Shown: one piece after another, positions 20,735-28,674 of the stretch | How the letters are laid out: every line of letters begins with the position of its first letter | How positions within the stretch are numbered: position 1 is the first letter of the stretch | NCBI GenBank assembly: GCA_016791045.1 | Contig: JAEUNO010000030.1 | Coordinates: forward strand, 62,001-126,000 | Reading direction: 5' to 3' | Source: Methyloversatilis sp. | Lineage (GTDB): Bacteria > Pseudomonadota > Gammaproteobacteria > Burkholderiales > Rhodocyclaceae | Length of the DNA stretch: 64,000 bases | Program-made: the position numbers and the translations under genes | The notes under the pieces: model-generated | Seen by the model: only the letters and a program-made list of their open reading frames with translations | Database searches by the model: none | What the model was told of the DNA's origin: nothing

Positions 20735-21381
20735 GCATACGCATACTGCTGATCGACGATCATCCGCTGTTCCGCAAGGGCGTGGCCCAGCTGGTGCGTG
20801 CCGATGACGAACTCGAACTGGCCGGCGAAGCCAGCGACGGTGTGAGCGGTCTCGCGCTGGCCGCCGAAACCGACCCCGACCTGATCCTGATCGACCTCAA
20901 CATGAAGTCGGTGAATGGCATCGAAACACTGCGCCGGCTCAAGGCAGCAGGCGTGCGCGGCCGCTGCGTCATGCTGACCGTGTCCGACGATGAACGCGAC
21001 GTGCTGGATGCGATGAAGGCCGGCGCTGACGGTTATCTGCTGAAGGACATGGAACCGGAAGAGCTGTGCCAGCGCATCAAGCAGTCGGTGGCCGGCACGA
21101 TGGTGCTCGACGGCAGTGTCGCCGGCCTGCTCGCCCATGCGTTGAACGCGCCGCCCGCGGCAACCCACACCGATCTCACCGAACGCGAGCGCGAAATTCT
21201 CGGCCTGCTGTCGGACGGGCGCAGCAACAAGGAAATTGCACGTGTGCTCGGCATTTCCGATGCGACGGTGAAGGTGCATATCAAGCACGTGCTCAGCAAG
21301 CTCAACATGAAAAGCCGCCTCGAGGCGGCCGTGTGGGCGCTGCAGAACCCGCAGTTCCGGCGCGCCGCCGCCCACGACTGA
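20731..21381 (+). CDS. NarL-family response regulator
   Basis: The 216 residues comprise a receiver domain with phospho-acceptor Asp55 (LILIDLNM) and acidic pocket IDDH, then a LuxR-type HTH (about residues 145-210). It is close to NarL throughout: GADGYLLKDMEPE is nearly the NarL sequence, and the recognition helix ATVKVHIKHVLSKL keeps the Lys, Val and Lys that in NarL contact the TACYYMT heptamer. Three 7-2-7 sites of that type lie upstream of the methylated-amine units that start 2.6 kb downstream, so this regulator is a good candidate for their control (inference). It is translationally coupled to the kinase and ends in front of a strong hairpin. Confidence 0.92.
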   Translation: MSIRILLIDDHPLFRKGVAQLVRADDELELAGEASDGVSGLALAAETDPDLILIDLNMKSVNGIETLRRLKAAGVRGRCVMLTVSDDERDVLDAMKAGADGYLLKDMEPEELCQRIKQSVAGTMVLDGSVAGLLAHALNAPPAATHTDLTEREREILGLLSDGRSNKEIARVLGISDATVKVHIKHVLSKLNMKSRLEAAVWALQNPQFRRAAAHD

Positions 21382-21425
21382 GGGGTGCGGCGCCGTCTCG
21401 CGCCAGCCTGACCCTGAAAGGAGAA

Positions 21426-21463
21426 CCGGCAGACGACAGCCCCGGGAGGCTGCCGTCTGCCGG
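21426..21463. terminator. Strong hairpin between convergent regulator and permease genes
   Basis: CCGGCAGACGACAGCC (21426-21441) pairs with GGCTGCCGTCTGCCGG (21448-21463) over 16 bp with one G-T wobble and a 6-nt loop. There is no T-run on either side, so it is a bidirectional terminator-like element rather than a textbook intrinsic terminator. Confidence 0.7.
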
Positions 21464-21491
21464 CGGTGCTGCACCGACGGTGCGCGTCTGC

Positions 21492-23192
21492 TCAATACAC
21501 GGCCAGGCTGTGCGACACCACGACCACCACGACACCGGCGGCCAGCGTCACGTAGGGCAGCATCCCGGCGCGCTTGCCGCCTGACGGCAGCTGGTCGTTC
21601 AGGTGCATGTCCTCGATCATCGCATCCGGGAACTGCCCCTTGTCCTGCACGTAATGGCGATACAGGAATACCGGGATGATCAGCGACGCGAACACCAGAC
21701 CGGCCGTCAGCGTGCCGGCGCCGTAGATGTCGGCACCCAGACCCATCAGCGCGAGATTGACGAACGCAAGTACCACGCCGATGCCCAGGATGATGTTCGG
21801 TGCCTTGAACGGACGCTCCCAGTCCGGGCGGTCGATGCGATGGATCCAGCCGGAGTTCAGGTTCAGGAAGTTGAAGATGATGTAGCCGACGTTCGAGCAG
21901 GCCAGCACGAACACGTAGTCCGACAGCATCAGCAGGATCAGGTTGAACCCGAGGTCGGTCCACATCGCACGCGTCGGCGCGCCATGTTCATTGACGTGCG
22001 ACAGGTAGCGCGGCAGCCAGCCATCGACCGACGCCTGGTACAGCGTGCGCGAAGAACCCGCCATCGACGTCATGATCGACAGCAGCACCGCCAGCACCAG
22101 CATGACCACCAGCACGTTCGCCACCACTTCGCCGCCGCCCACCATGTGCGACATCACACTGGCCACGCCCATGCCGCTGTACACGTCGGGCGCGAGCATG
22201 CCGCTGTAGACCGCCGGCGAGGACACCGTACCATCCGCCTCGACCACCGGCGGCGTCACGACCTCACCCAGACCGAGGTGACCCTGGAAGGCCAGCGGCA
22301 CCAGCGTGAACACGACGATGCACAGCAGACCGGAGAACAGGATCGCCTTGAAGGTGTCCTTCTTCGGGTCCTTGAACTCGCGGGTGTAACAGACCGCGGT
22401 CTCGAAGCCGTAGGTCGACCACGCGGCGATGAACAGGCCGCCGGCCATCAGCGTGATGCCCGCCATGTTCCATGATCCATCGACCACCAGACCGTTTTCC
22501 CACGCGATGGGCACCATCGGCGAGAAATGGGTGGACGGCATGTCGCCGGACAACAGCGGCACCAGCGCGATCAGCATCAGCGGGATCAGCGCCGTGATGC
22601 CGAGCACCATGGTCGTGCGCGCAGAGCGCAGGATGCCGCCGTGCTGGATGCCGAACACCGCCAGCAGCAGCACGACACCGACCAGGAAGGTCGCGTTGAT
22701 GCGCAGTTCGAGCCCGGACTTGATGAATCCGAGATCGACCAGCGTCAGCTGCCAGGTGTTGATCGCCGCATCGGCCGGGAACAGCGCGCCAAGAATGTAG
22801 CCCGCCGCCAGCCCGGAACCGATGGCCAGCACCGGCGACCAGGCGAACCAGTTGCACCACACCGATACCGGCGCAATGATCTTGCTGTAACGCACCCAGG
22901 CCACTGCACCGTACACCGACGCACCGCCTGACTTGTGCGGAAACAGGCCGGCGATTTCGGCATAGGTGAAGGCCTGGATGAAGCCGAAGCCGATCGACAG
23001 CGCCCATATCATCCACGATGGCTTGCCTACCGTTGCCGCGATGGCGCCGATCGAAAACAGCACCAGCGCCGGCACGCCGCTGGCCACCCAGAACGCACCG
23101 GTCCAGTCGATCTTCCGGTGCAGTGAAGCACTTTCGGCACGGCTGGCCGATCGTACCGGTGCAGCTCCGATCACATCCGCATTGCTGCTCAT
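21492..23192 (-). CDS. APC-family permease of the methylated-amine cluster
   Basis: This inner-membrane transporter of 566 residues has about 12-13 hydrophobic helices and the APC-superfamily start pattern (FWVASGVPALVLFSIGAIAA, then FTYAEIAGLFPHKSGGASVYG). It follows the porin gene by 50 bp on the same strand, so both are probably transcribed from the promoter at 24.25 kb that carries the shared 7-2-7 element. That position suggests uptake of trimethylamine, TMAO, dimethylamine or a product, although most family members carry amino acids. No tmoXWV-type ABC transporter is in the window. The start at 23192 has AAAGGGGAT upstream. Substrate is inferred from context only. Confidence 0.88.
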   Translation of the reverse strand: MSSNADVIGAAPVRSASRAESASLHRKIDWTGAFWVASGVPALVLFSIGAIAATVGKPSWMIWALSIGFGFIQAFTYAEIAGLFPHKSGGASVYGAVAWVRYSKIIAPVSVWCNWFAWSPVLAIGSGLAAGYILGALFPADAAINTWQLTLVDLGFIKSGLELRINATFLVGVVLLLAVFGIQHGGILRSARTTMVLGITALIPLMLIALVPLLSGDMPSTHFSPMVPIAWENGLVVDGSWNMAGITLMAGGLFIAAWSTYGFETAVCYTREFKDPKKDTFKAILFSGLLCIVVFTLVPLAFQGHLGLGEVVTPPVVEADGTVSSPAVYSGMLAPDVYSGMGVASVMSHMVGGGEVVANVLVVMLVLAVLLSIMTSMAGSSRTLYQASVDGWLPRYLSHVNEHGAPTRAMWTDLGFNLILLMLSDYVFVLACSNVGYIIFNFLNLNSGWIHRIDRPDWERPFKAPNIILGIGVVLAFVNLALMGLGADIYGAGTLTAGLVFASLIIPVFLYRHYVQDKGQFPDAMIEDMHLNDQLPSGGKRAGMLPYVTLAAGVVVVVVSHSLAVY

Positions 23193-23242
23193 GTCATATC
23201 CCCTTTAGCGAAAAGGGCTGCATCGCGGCAGCCCTTCGGTCA

Positions 23243-24034
23243 TCAGAATGTGCGCTTGACGTACAGCAGCCACTTGCTGTCGCCGGTGTCCTTGCAGCGC
23301 GTTGCCGCGCCGCCGACGTTGTCGCAGATGGTGTAGAAGTTCTTGTCGGCATTGGTGTCGACATAGGCCACGGCGGCCTGCCAGCCCCCGTCGAAGTTCT
23401 TCGTGATGCCGACCTTCCAGTCGGTGAAGTCGTAGTCGTCGTAGTTCTTCACCTTCTGATGACCGACGTGCAGGTTGGCGATCCAGCCCGGCATGAACTC
23501 ATAGTTCGCGTTCGCTTCCAGATAGTCGGAGCCGTCCGAGTCGGCGCCGAACGCCTTTTCGCTGAAGCCGAAGTAGTCGGTGACGGCGTAGGAATACTTC
23601 AGCTGGATGAACTTCCAGGTCACCGCGGCATTCAGTTCCAGCGTGTTCAGGCTTTCACCGGACGGATCGTACTTGCCGCCCGGGAAGATGAACTGCAGGA
23701 AGCCGACATCGAACAGGAAGTCGCCCACCGTCTTCGCATAGCCGCCATACACGTCGATCTCGCCGGTCGCATTCGACAGCGCCAGATCGCTGACATTGGT
23801 CCCCCACACACCGAGGTAGAGCCCGCTCTCGTGCGCGAGATCGAAGCCGCCCTGCACGGCCGGCTTTTCCTGCGTATAGCTGATGCCGCGGAAGATGTAC
23901 TGCGAGAACACGCCCACGTTGGCGCTGATCGTGTAGGACGGCGCCGGCGCCTCTTCCGCCTGTGCCGCGAGCGGTGCGACGAGCAGGCCCAGCAGCAGCG
24001 CGCTCAGGGTCTTGTGACGAAAACGTTCATGCAT
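23243..24034 (-). CDS. TorF-family outer-membrane porin
   Basis: The 263-residue protein has a signal peptide (residues 1-26, ending AQAEE) and a mature part of alternating amphipathic strands, ending in a terminal Phe (YVKRTF) as expected for outer-membrane insertion by BAM. The N-terminal mature sequence SANVGVFSQYIFRGISYTQ is the hallmark of the TIGR02001/TorF putative porin family. The family name comes from a TorR (TMAO)-regulated gene of Shewanella, which agrees with the TMA/TMAO neighbours here. It is the first gene of a probable porin-permease operon, with AGGAGAG before the start. Substrate specificity is not readable. Confidence 0.88.
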   Translation of the reverse strand: MHERFRHKTLSALLLGLLVAPLAAQAEEAPAPSYTISANVGVFSQYIFRGISYTQEKPAVQGGFDLAHESGLYLGVWGTNVSDLALSNATGEIDVYGGYAKTVGDFLFDVGFLQFIFPGGKYDPSGESLNTLELNAAVTWKFIQLKYSYAVTDYFGFSEKAFGADSDGSDYLEANANYEFMPGWIANLHVGHQKVKNYDDYDFTDWKVGITKNFDGGWQAAVAYVDTNADKNFYTICDNVGGAATRCKDTGDSKWLLYVKRTF

Positions 24035-24251
24035 GGCGCTCTCCTGTGATCCACGGTTGTCGGGCGATCTGTACGACGGATGACGGGCCCAACGTCGTCC
24101 GCCTGTTCTGCGTCACGACAGCCGGCGTCGAATCCGGAGGCCGTGCATTGATGCTCGGGAATGAGGGTGCTGCGGGGTGACGCACCGGCCGCGCCAGTGC
24201 GCCCGGAGGTCGTGATGTGGGACCGATTATTGAAACGTCGCTGCCGTGCGA

Positions 24252-24285
24252 ACAATTCTCACAAGGGATTACCCACTAATGGGTA
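24252..24285 (-). promoter_or_regulatory. Composite operator A: NarL-type 7-2-7 site plus TGAGAATTGT box
   Basis: On the minus strand, facing the porin-permease operon, TACCCAT-TA-GTGGGTA (24270-24285) is followed after 8 bp by TGAGAATTGT (24252-24261). One half-site matches TACYYMT fully and the other has one mismatch. The downstream box is embedded in an imperfect dyad GTGAGAA-N3-TTCGCAC. The porin start is about 235 bp away. Confidence 0.75.
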
Positions 24286-24436
24286 AGGCGCGACGGCAGC
24301 AAGAGATTCGCGACGCTGCTCGCCTGCCGCAGGAGCGGACCCGGTCCGCGATACGCGCCTTGATCTCGTGACGTCAGCCGGGTTGGCGCACCCATTCGCC
24401 TCCGCGGCACGCTCAATGGCGATGTGTGCCGGCGCC

Positions 24437-24470
24437 TACCCCCTTATGGGTAACTCCTCTTGAGAATTGT
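24437..24470 (+). promoter_or_regulatory. Composite operator B: NarL-type 7-2-7 site plus TGAGAATTGT box
   Basis: TACCCCC-TT-ATGGGTA (24437-24452) is followed after 8 bp by TGAGAATTGT (24461-24470). It faces tmm, whose start is about 135 bp downstream of the box. The second half-site (TACCCAT on the other strand) is a full TACYYMT match. Confidence 0.75.
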
Positions 24471-24604
24471 CCGCACCGGTCGCGCTTCGCATCATTCGCC
24501 GCACCTGACGGTCGGCGCGAAGCCGGACGTCCGGCGGGCGACCCGGCGGATGCGGCGGCGTCGCAGCCGTATCCCGAACGGAACTGACAAGAGGAATCCA
24601 CAGC

Positions 24605-25966
24605 ATGAAAAAGCGTGTTGCGATCATCGGTGCCGGCCCCAGCGGGCTGGCCCAGCTGCGTGCCTTCCAGTCTGCTGCGGCCAAGGGCGCAGACATTCCC
24701 GAACTGGTGTGTTTCGAGAAGCAGTCGGACTGGGGTGGCATGTGGAACTACACCTGGCGTACCGGGCTGGACGAGCACGGCGAGCCGGTGCACGGCAGCA
24801 TGTACCGCTATCTGTGGTCGAACGGCCCGAAGGAATGTCTGGAGTTCGCCGACTACACCTTCGACGAACACTTCGGCCGTCCGATGGGTTCCTACCCGCC
24901 GCGCGAAGTGCTGTGGGACTACATCAAGGGTCGAGTCGAGAAGGCCGGCGTGCGCAAGCACATCCGCTTCAACACCTCGGTGCGCAACGTGACCTGGGAC
25001 GACGCGACCCGGCTGTTCACGGTCACCGTGCACAACTACGAGCAGGACCTCACCTACTCGGAAACCTTCGATTTCGTGGTGGTGGCCAGCGGCCATTTCT
25101 CGACGCCCAACGTGCCGTACTTTCCGGGTTTCGAAACCTTCGGCGGTCGCGTGCTGCATGCCCACGACTTCCGCGATGCACTCGAATTCAAGGGCAAGGA
25201 CGTGCTCATCGTCGGCGCCAGCTACTCGGCGGAGGACATCGGCTCGCAGTGCTACAAGTACGGTGCACGCTCCATCACCAGCTGTTACCGCACCAACCCG
25301 ATGGGCTACAAGTGGCCCGACAACTGGGACGAAAAGCCGCAGCTGCTGCGTGTCGACGGCCACATGGCCCATTTCGCCGACGGCAGCAGCAAGCACATCG
25401 ACGCAGTCATCCTGTGCACCGGCTACAAGCACCACTTCCCCTTCCTGCCGGAAGAGCTGCGCCTGAAGACCGACAACCGCCTGTGGCCGCTGAACCTCTA
25501 CAAGGGCGTGTTCTGGGAAGAGAACCCGGCGCTGATCTATCTCGGCATGCAGGACCAGTGGTACAGCTTCAACATGTTCGACGCCCAGGCCTGGTACGCA
25601 CGCGACGTCATCCTCGGCCGCATTCTGCTGCCGTCGCCGGAAGCCATGCACGCCGAAGACATGGCCTGGCGCGAGGAGGAGCTGACGCTGGAAACCGCGC
25701 AGGAAATGTTCGAACTCCAGGGCAAGTACATCGGCCAGCTGATCGACGCGACCGACTACCCGAGCTTCGACATCGCCGCGGTCAACAAGACCTTCCTCGA
25801 GTGGAAGAACGACAAGTACGAGGACATCATGGGCTACCGGAACAAGTGCTACGCTTCCCTGATGACCGGCACCATGGCGACGCCGCACCACACGTCATGG
25901 CTCGACGCGCTCGACGATTCGCTCGAGGCCTACCTGAACGAACCGGCCGACCAGGAACACGCCTGA
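24605..25966 (+). CDS. tmm: Trimethylamine monooxygenase
   Basis: This cytosolic flavin-containing monooxygenase oxidises trimethylamine to TMAO with FAD, NADPH and O2. The 453 residues match bacterial Tmm in length. The FAD loop is GAGPSGLAQ (residues about 9-17), the FMO identifying motif is [11 protein letters not shown] (about 178-188) and the NADPH loop is [11 protein letters not shown] (about 203-213). The Tmm-like [12 protein letters not shown] follows the FAD site. Its neighbours settle the function: tdm lies 112 bp downstream and the dimethylamine monooxygenase operon follows. The start at 24605 is preceded by AAGAGGAATC. Expression is probably driven from composite operator B. Confidence 0.95.
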   Translation: MKKRVAIIGAGPSGLAQLRAFQSAAAKGADIPELVCFEKQSDWGGMWNYTWRTGLDEHGEPVHGSMYRYLWSNGPKECLEFADYTFDEHFGRPMGSYPPREVLWDYIKGRVEKAGVRKHIRFNTSVRNVTWDDATRLFTVTVHNYEQDLTYSETFDFVVVASGHFSTPNVPYFPGFETFGGRVLHAHDFRDALEFKGKDVLIVGASYSAEDIGSQCYKYGARSITSCYRTNPMGYKWPDNWDEKPQLLRVDGHMAHFADGSSKHIDAVILCTGYKHHFPFLPEELRLKTDNRLWPLNLYKGVFWEENPALIYLGMQDQWYSFNMFDAQAWYARDVILGRILLPSPEAMHAEDMAWREEELTLETAQEMFELQGKYIGQLIDATDYPSFDIAAVNKTFLEWKNDKYEDIMGYRNKCYASLMTGTMATPHHTSWLDALDDSLEAYLNEPADQEHA

Positions 25967-26078
25967 CCTGCTGCAGCGTGCGGGCGGCATCAACGCAGAT
26001 GAGCCCGCATCCGATGAACCCCGTTGCGGTCCGTCGCGCCCCTGCAGCACGGCGCCGGACTGCGGGTGACCGCATCTG

Positions 26079-28361
26079 ATGAACACGATAGTCGAACCTT
26101 CTTTCAACCCGTCGATCGCCGCCCGTTCGTGTCCGGCGCATGTCCGTCATGTCGCACCCGGCGGTGCCACGGTCGCGTTCGACCTGGCAGCCGGCGACCG
26201 GGTCTCGTTGATCGATCCCGAAGGCCTGCAGCCCGGCGACTTCTACCTTGCCGGACCGGCCGGACTCGCGGCCGCCATGCTGCCGGGCGTGGCGCTCGAC
26301 GCGGTCGGTGCCGCCGGCACACCGGCTGCTGCGCTGATGCACGGCGCGCCCGCCGGCTGGCGCCTGCTGCGCGCCCGCCTGTTCGGCGCCGACAGCCTGC
26401 CCGGCGCGCGGTGCGATTTCACCGCACCGGGTGCCCTGCGCTGCCTGCTGCACGCGCCGGGTACCGACATGGCACCCGACGCGCAGGACGCGCCGACCGA
26501 ACTGATCGCCGACATCCTCCGCGCCGAGCCGCTCAGCGGTCAGGCGCCGCCGCCGCTGGCCGAACCGGTGCTCGACCTGCGTGTCGCGGCCGGCACGGCG
26601 CACGCCTACCGCGTGAAGGCCGGCGACTACATCCAGGTGATCGACGTCGATGGCCGGCAGTGCTCCGACTTCCTCGCCTTCGACGCGGCCGCGCTGGCGC
26701 GCGGTCAGGAATACGACCTCGACCCGACCACCACGCGCACGCTGACCGGCACCGCGAATCCCGGTCCGGGCCTGCTGTCGAAGTACTACGACGAGCGCCA
26801 GGTGGCACTGGTCGAAGTGGTGCGCGATACGGTCGGCCGGCACGATACCTTCATGCTCGCCTGCAGCGCCAAGTACTACGACGACATGGGCTACCCCGGT
26901 CACGCCAACTGCAGCGACAACTTCAACAACGCGCTCGAACCGCTGGGTATCGCTCGCCGGGCCGGCTGGCCGGCGATCAACTTCTTCTACAACACCCTCG
27001 TCAATCACGACGACAGCATCGGTCTCGACGAGCCGTGGTCGCGTGCTGGCGATTACGTGCTGATGCGCGCACTGACCGATCTGGTCTGCGCCTCGTCGTC
27101 CTGCCCCGATGACATCGATCCGGCCAATGGTTGGTATCCGACCGACATCCACGTGCGGGTGTATGACGCCTCGAACAACTTTTCCAAAGGGATCGCACAC
27201 CGCATGACGCCCGACGCCACCCCCAGACTGACGCGCGAATCCGGCTTCCACGCCCGCACCTCCGCGCTCACCCGCAACATGGTCGAGTACCGCGGCTTCT
27301 GGCTGCAGACTTCGTTCGCTGCCAACGGCCCGATCGACGAGTACTGGGCCTGTCGCGAGCGCGCCGCGATGATCGATCTGTCGGCGCTGCGCAAGTTCGA
27401 AATCACCGGCCCGGACGCCGAAGCGCTGCTGCAGCGGGCCACCACGCGCAACATCCGCAAGCTGGCGGTCGGTCAGATCGTCTATGCCGCGCTGTGCCAT
27501 GAGCACGGCGGCATGATCGACGACTGCACCGTGTTCCGCCTGGCGCAGAACAACTTCCGCCTGGTGTGCGGCGACGACTGGTGCGGCGTGTGGCTGCGCG
27601 AACTGGCGGCGCAGCACGGCCTGCGCGCCTGGGTGCGTTCATCCACCGACCAGTTGCACAACCTGTCGGTGCAGGGACCGAAGTCGCGCGACATCCTGCG
27701 CGACATCGTGGTCACGCCGCCGACCAACGCTTCGATGGACGAACTGAAGTGGTTCCGCTTCTCGGTCGGCAAGATCGACGGCTGCCCGGTCGTCGTGTCG
27801 CGCAGCGGCTACACCGGCGAACTGGGCTACGAGGTGTGGTGCCATCCCAAGCACGCCGTGCAGGTGTGGGACGCGGTGGCCCGCGCCGGCGAGCCCCACG
27901 GCATCGCGCCGATGGGTCTGGCTGCGCTCGACATGCTGCGCATCGAAGCCGGGCTGATGTTCGCCGAGTACGACTTCTGCGACCAGACCGATCCGTTCGA
28001 AGCCGGCATCGGCTTCGCCGTGGCGGCCGACAAGGAGGACGACTACGTCGGCAAGGCCGCACTGGAACGCCGCAAGGCCCACCCGGCGCGCGTCATGGTC
28101 GGTCTGGACATCGATGGCAGCGAGCTGGTGGCGCACGGCGACCCGATCTACAGCGGTCGCGCACAGATCGGCCAGATCACCAGCACGACCCGTTCGCCCA
28201 TCCTCGGCAAGACGATCGCCTTGGCGCGGCTGGACGTGTCGGCTGCCGAACCGGGCGCCACGGTCGAGATCGGCAAGCTCGACGGCCACCAGAAACGCAT
28301 CCAGGCGAAGCAGGTGCGTTTCTCGCACTACGACCCGGAGAAGGCGCGCGTTCGGGCGTGA
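26079..28361 (+). CDS. tdm: TMAO demethylase (trimethylamine-oxide aldolase)
   Basis: Tdm splits TMAO into dimethylamine and formaldehyde, and its C-terminal domain can pass the one-carbon unit to tetrahydrofolate. The 760-residue protein has the two-part Tdm layout: an N-terminal DUF1989 metal domain (to about residue 370) and a C-terminal GcvT-like folate domain (about 400-755). In the first part, cysteines in PGHANCSDNFNN (about residue 276) and DLVCASSSCPDD (about 336-342) match the region of the zinc ligands. In the second part, GcvT features such as SRSGYTGELGYEVW and the MLRIEAGLMF stretch are clear. It acts directly after Tmm. A terminator follows at 28464, so tmm-tdm form one unit. 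Confidence 0.95.
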   Translation: MNTIVEPSFNPSIAARSCPAHVRHVAPGGATVAFDLAAGDRVSLIDPEGLQPGDFYLAGPAGLAAAMLPGVALDAVGAAGTPAAALMHGAPAGWRLLRARLFGADSLPGARCDFTAPGALRCLLHAPGTDMAPDAQDAPTELIADILRAEPLSGQAPPPLAEPVLDLRVAAGTAHAYRVKAGDYIQVIDVDGRQCSDFLAFDAAALARGQEYDLDPTTTRTLTGTANPGPGLLSKYYDERQVALVEVVRDTVGRHDTFMLACSAKYYDDMGYPGHANCSDNFNNALEPLGIARRAGWPAINFFYNTLVNHDDSIGLDEPWSRAGDYVLMRALTDLVCASSSCPDDIDPANGWYPTDIHVRVYDASNNFSKGIAHRMTPDATPRLTRESGFHARTSALTRNMVEYRGFWLQTSFAANGPIDEYWACRERAAMIDLSALRKFEITGPDAEALLQRATTRNIRKLAVGQIVYAALCHEHGGMIDDCTVFRLAQNNFRLVCGDDWCGVWLRELAAQHGLRAWVRSSTDQLHNLSVQGPKSRDILRDIVVTPPTNASMDELKWFRFSVGKIDGCPVVVSRSGYTGELGYEVWCHPKHAVQVWDAVARAGEPHGIAPMGLAALDMLRIEAGLMFAEYDFCDQTDPFEAGIGFAVAADKEDDYVGKAALERRKAHPARVMVGLDIDGSELVAHGDPIYSGRAQIGQITSTTRSPILGKTIALARLDVSAAEPGATVEIGKLDGHQKRIQAKQVRFSHYDPEKARVRA

Positions 28362-28367
28362 CGACAG

Positions 28368-28402
28368 ATTCAAGATTCAAGATGCAAGATGCAAGATGCA
28401 AG
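28368..28402. repeat. Five tandem heptamers, ATTCAAG x2 then ATGCAAG x3
   Basis: The array starts six bases after the tdm stop codon and contains two sub-variants that differ by one base. It is non-coding and AT-richer than its surroundings. Its role is unknown; the unit count may vary between strains. Confidence 0.9.
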
Positions 28403-28463
28403 GGGCGCGGTGGAGAGTGGGTCGCGCTGCTTGACCTGAGCTGGTTCAGGGAGCTGCAGGGAC

Positions 28464-28504
28464 AACGGGGATGCGGGCATCGTGCCTGCGTCCCCGTTTT
28501 CTTT
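28464..28504 (+). terminator. Intrinsic terminator of tmm-tdm
   Basis: ACGGGGATGCGGGCA pairs with TGCCTGCGTCCCCGT across a 3-nt loop, with wobble pairs, and is followed by TTTTCTTT. It separates tmm-tdm from the dmm operon. Confidence 0.85.
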
Positions 28505-28559
28505 GGCCGTGCGGTGCAGGGGGGGGCTCGACGTGCTTCGTTCGGGCAAGGGCTGCTTC

Positions 28560-28593
28560 TACCTCCAAGTAGGTAACCCCTCGTGAGAATTGT
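28560..28593 (+). promoter_or_regulatory. Composite operator C: NarL-type 7-2-7 site plus TGAGAATTGT box
   Basis: TACCTCC-AA-GTAGGTA (28560-28575) is followed after 8 bp by TGAGAATTGT (28584-28593), 81 bp before the dmmD start. The half-sites vary relative to copies A and B, but the changes are compensatory (CCC to CCT in one arm, GGG to AGG in the other), so the dyad is kept. Confidence 0.75.
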
Positions 28594-28674
28594 CCCGCAC
28601 CCACCCGGACAACAGAATCAATCCCGGATCGACCGCGTTGCGCGGCGACATGTCAGACAGGGAGACACCGGGAA

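Larger units (their letters stand above)
24035..24604. other. Divergent regulatory region between porin and tmm
   Basis: This 570-bp region has no convincing gene. It contains two copies, in opposite orientation, of the composite element described separately (24252-24285 facing the porin; 24437-24470 facing tmm). The stretch between them shows no further repeat that I can see. Both transcripts would have leaders of more than 130 nt. Confidence 0.85.
28362..28674. other. tdm-dmmD intergenic region
   Basis: This 313-bp region holds three elements listed separately: a heptamer tandem repeat right after tdm, an intrinsic terminator, and composite operator C in front of dmmD. I see no gene in it. 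Confidence 0.8.

Noticed and set aside
19136-21381. Nitrate-responsive NarXL system
   Set aside because: The periplasmic loop is too short, no P-box is visible and no nitrate or nitrite genes are in the window.
24437-24480. Sigma-54 promoter in the shared element
   Set aside because: No TGGCAC-N5-TTGCA pattern is present in any of the three copies.
24035-24604. Riboswitch in the tmm leader
   Set aside because: The leader is long, but I could not recognise any conserved riboswitch core; the repeated DNA elements explain the conservation better.
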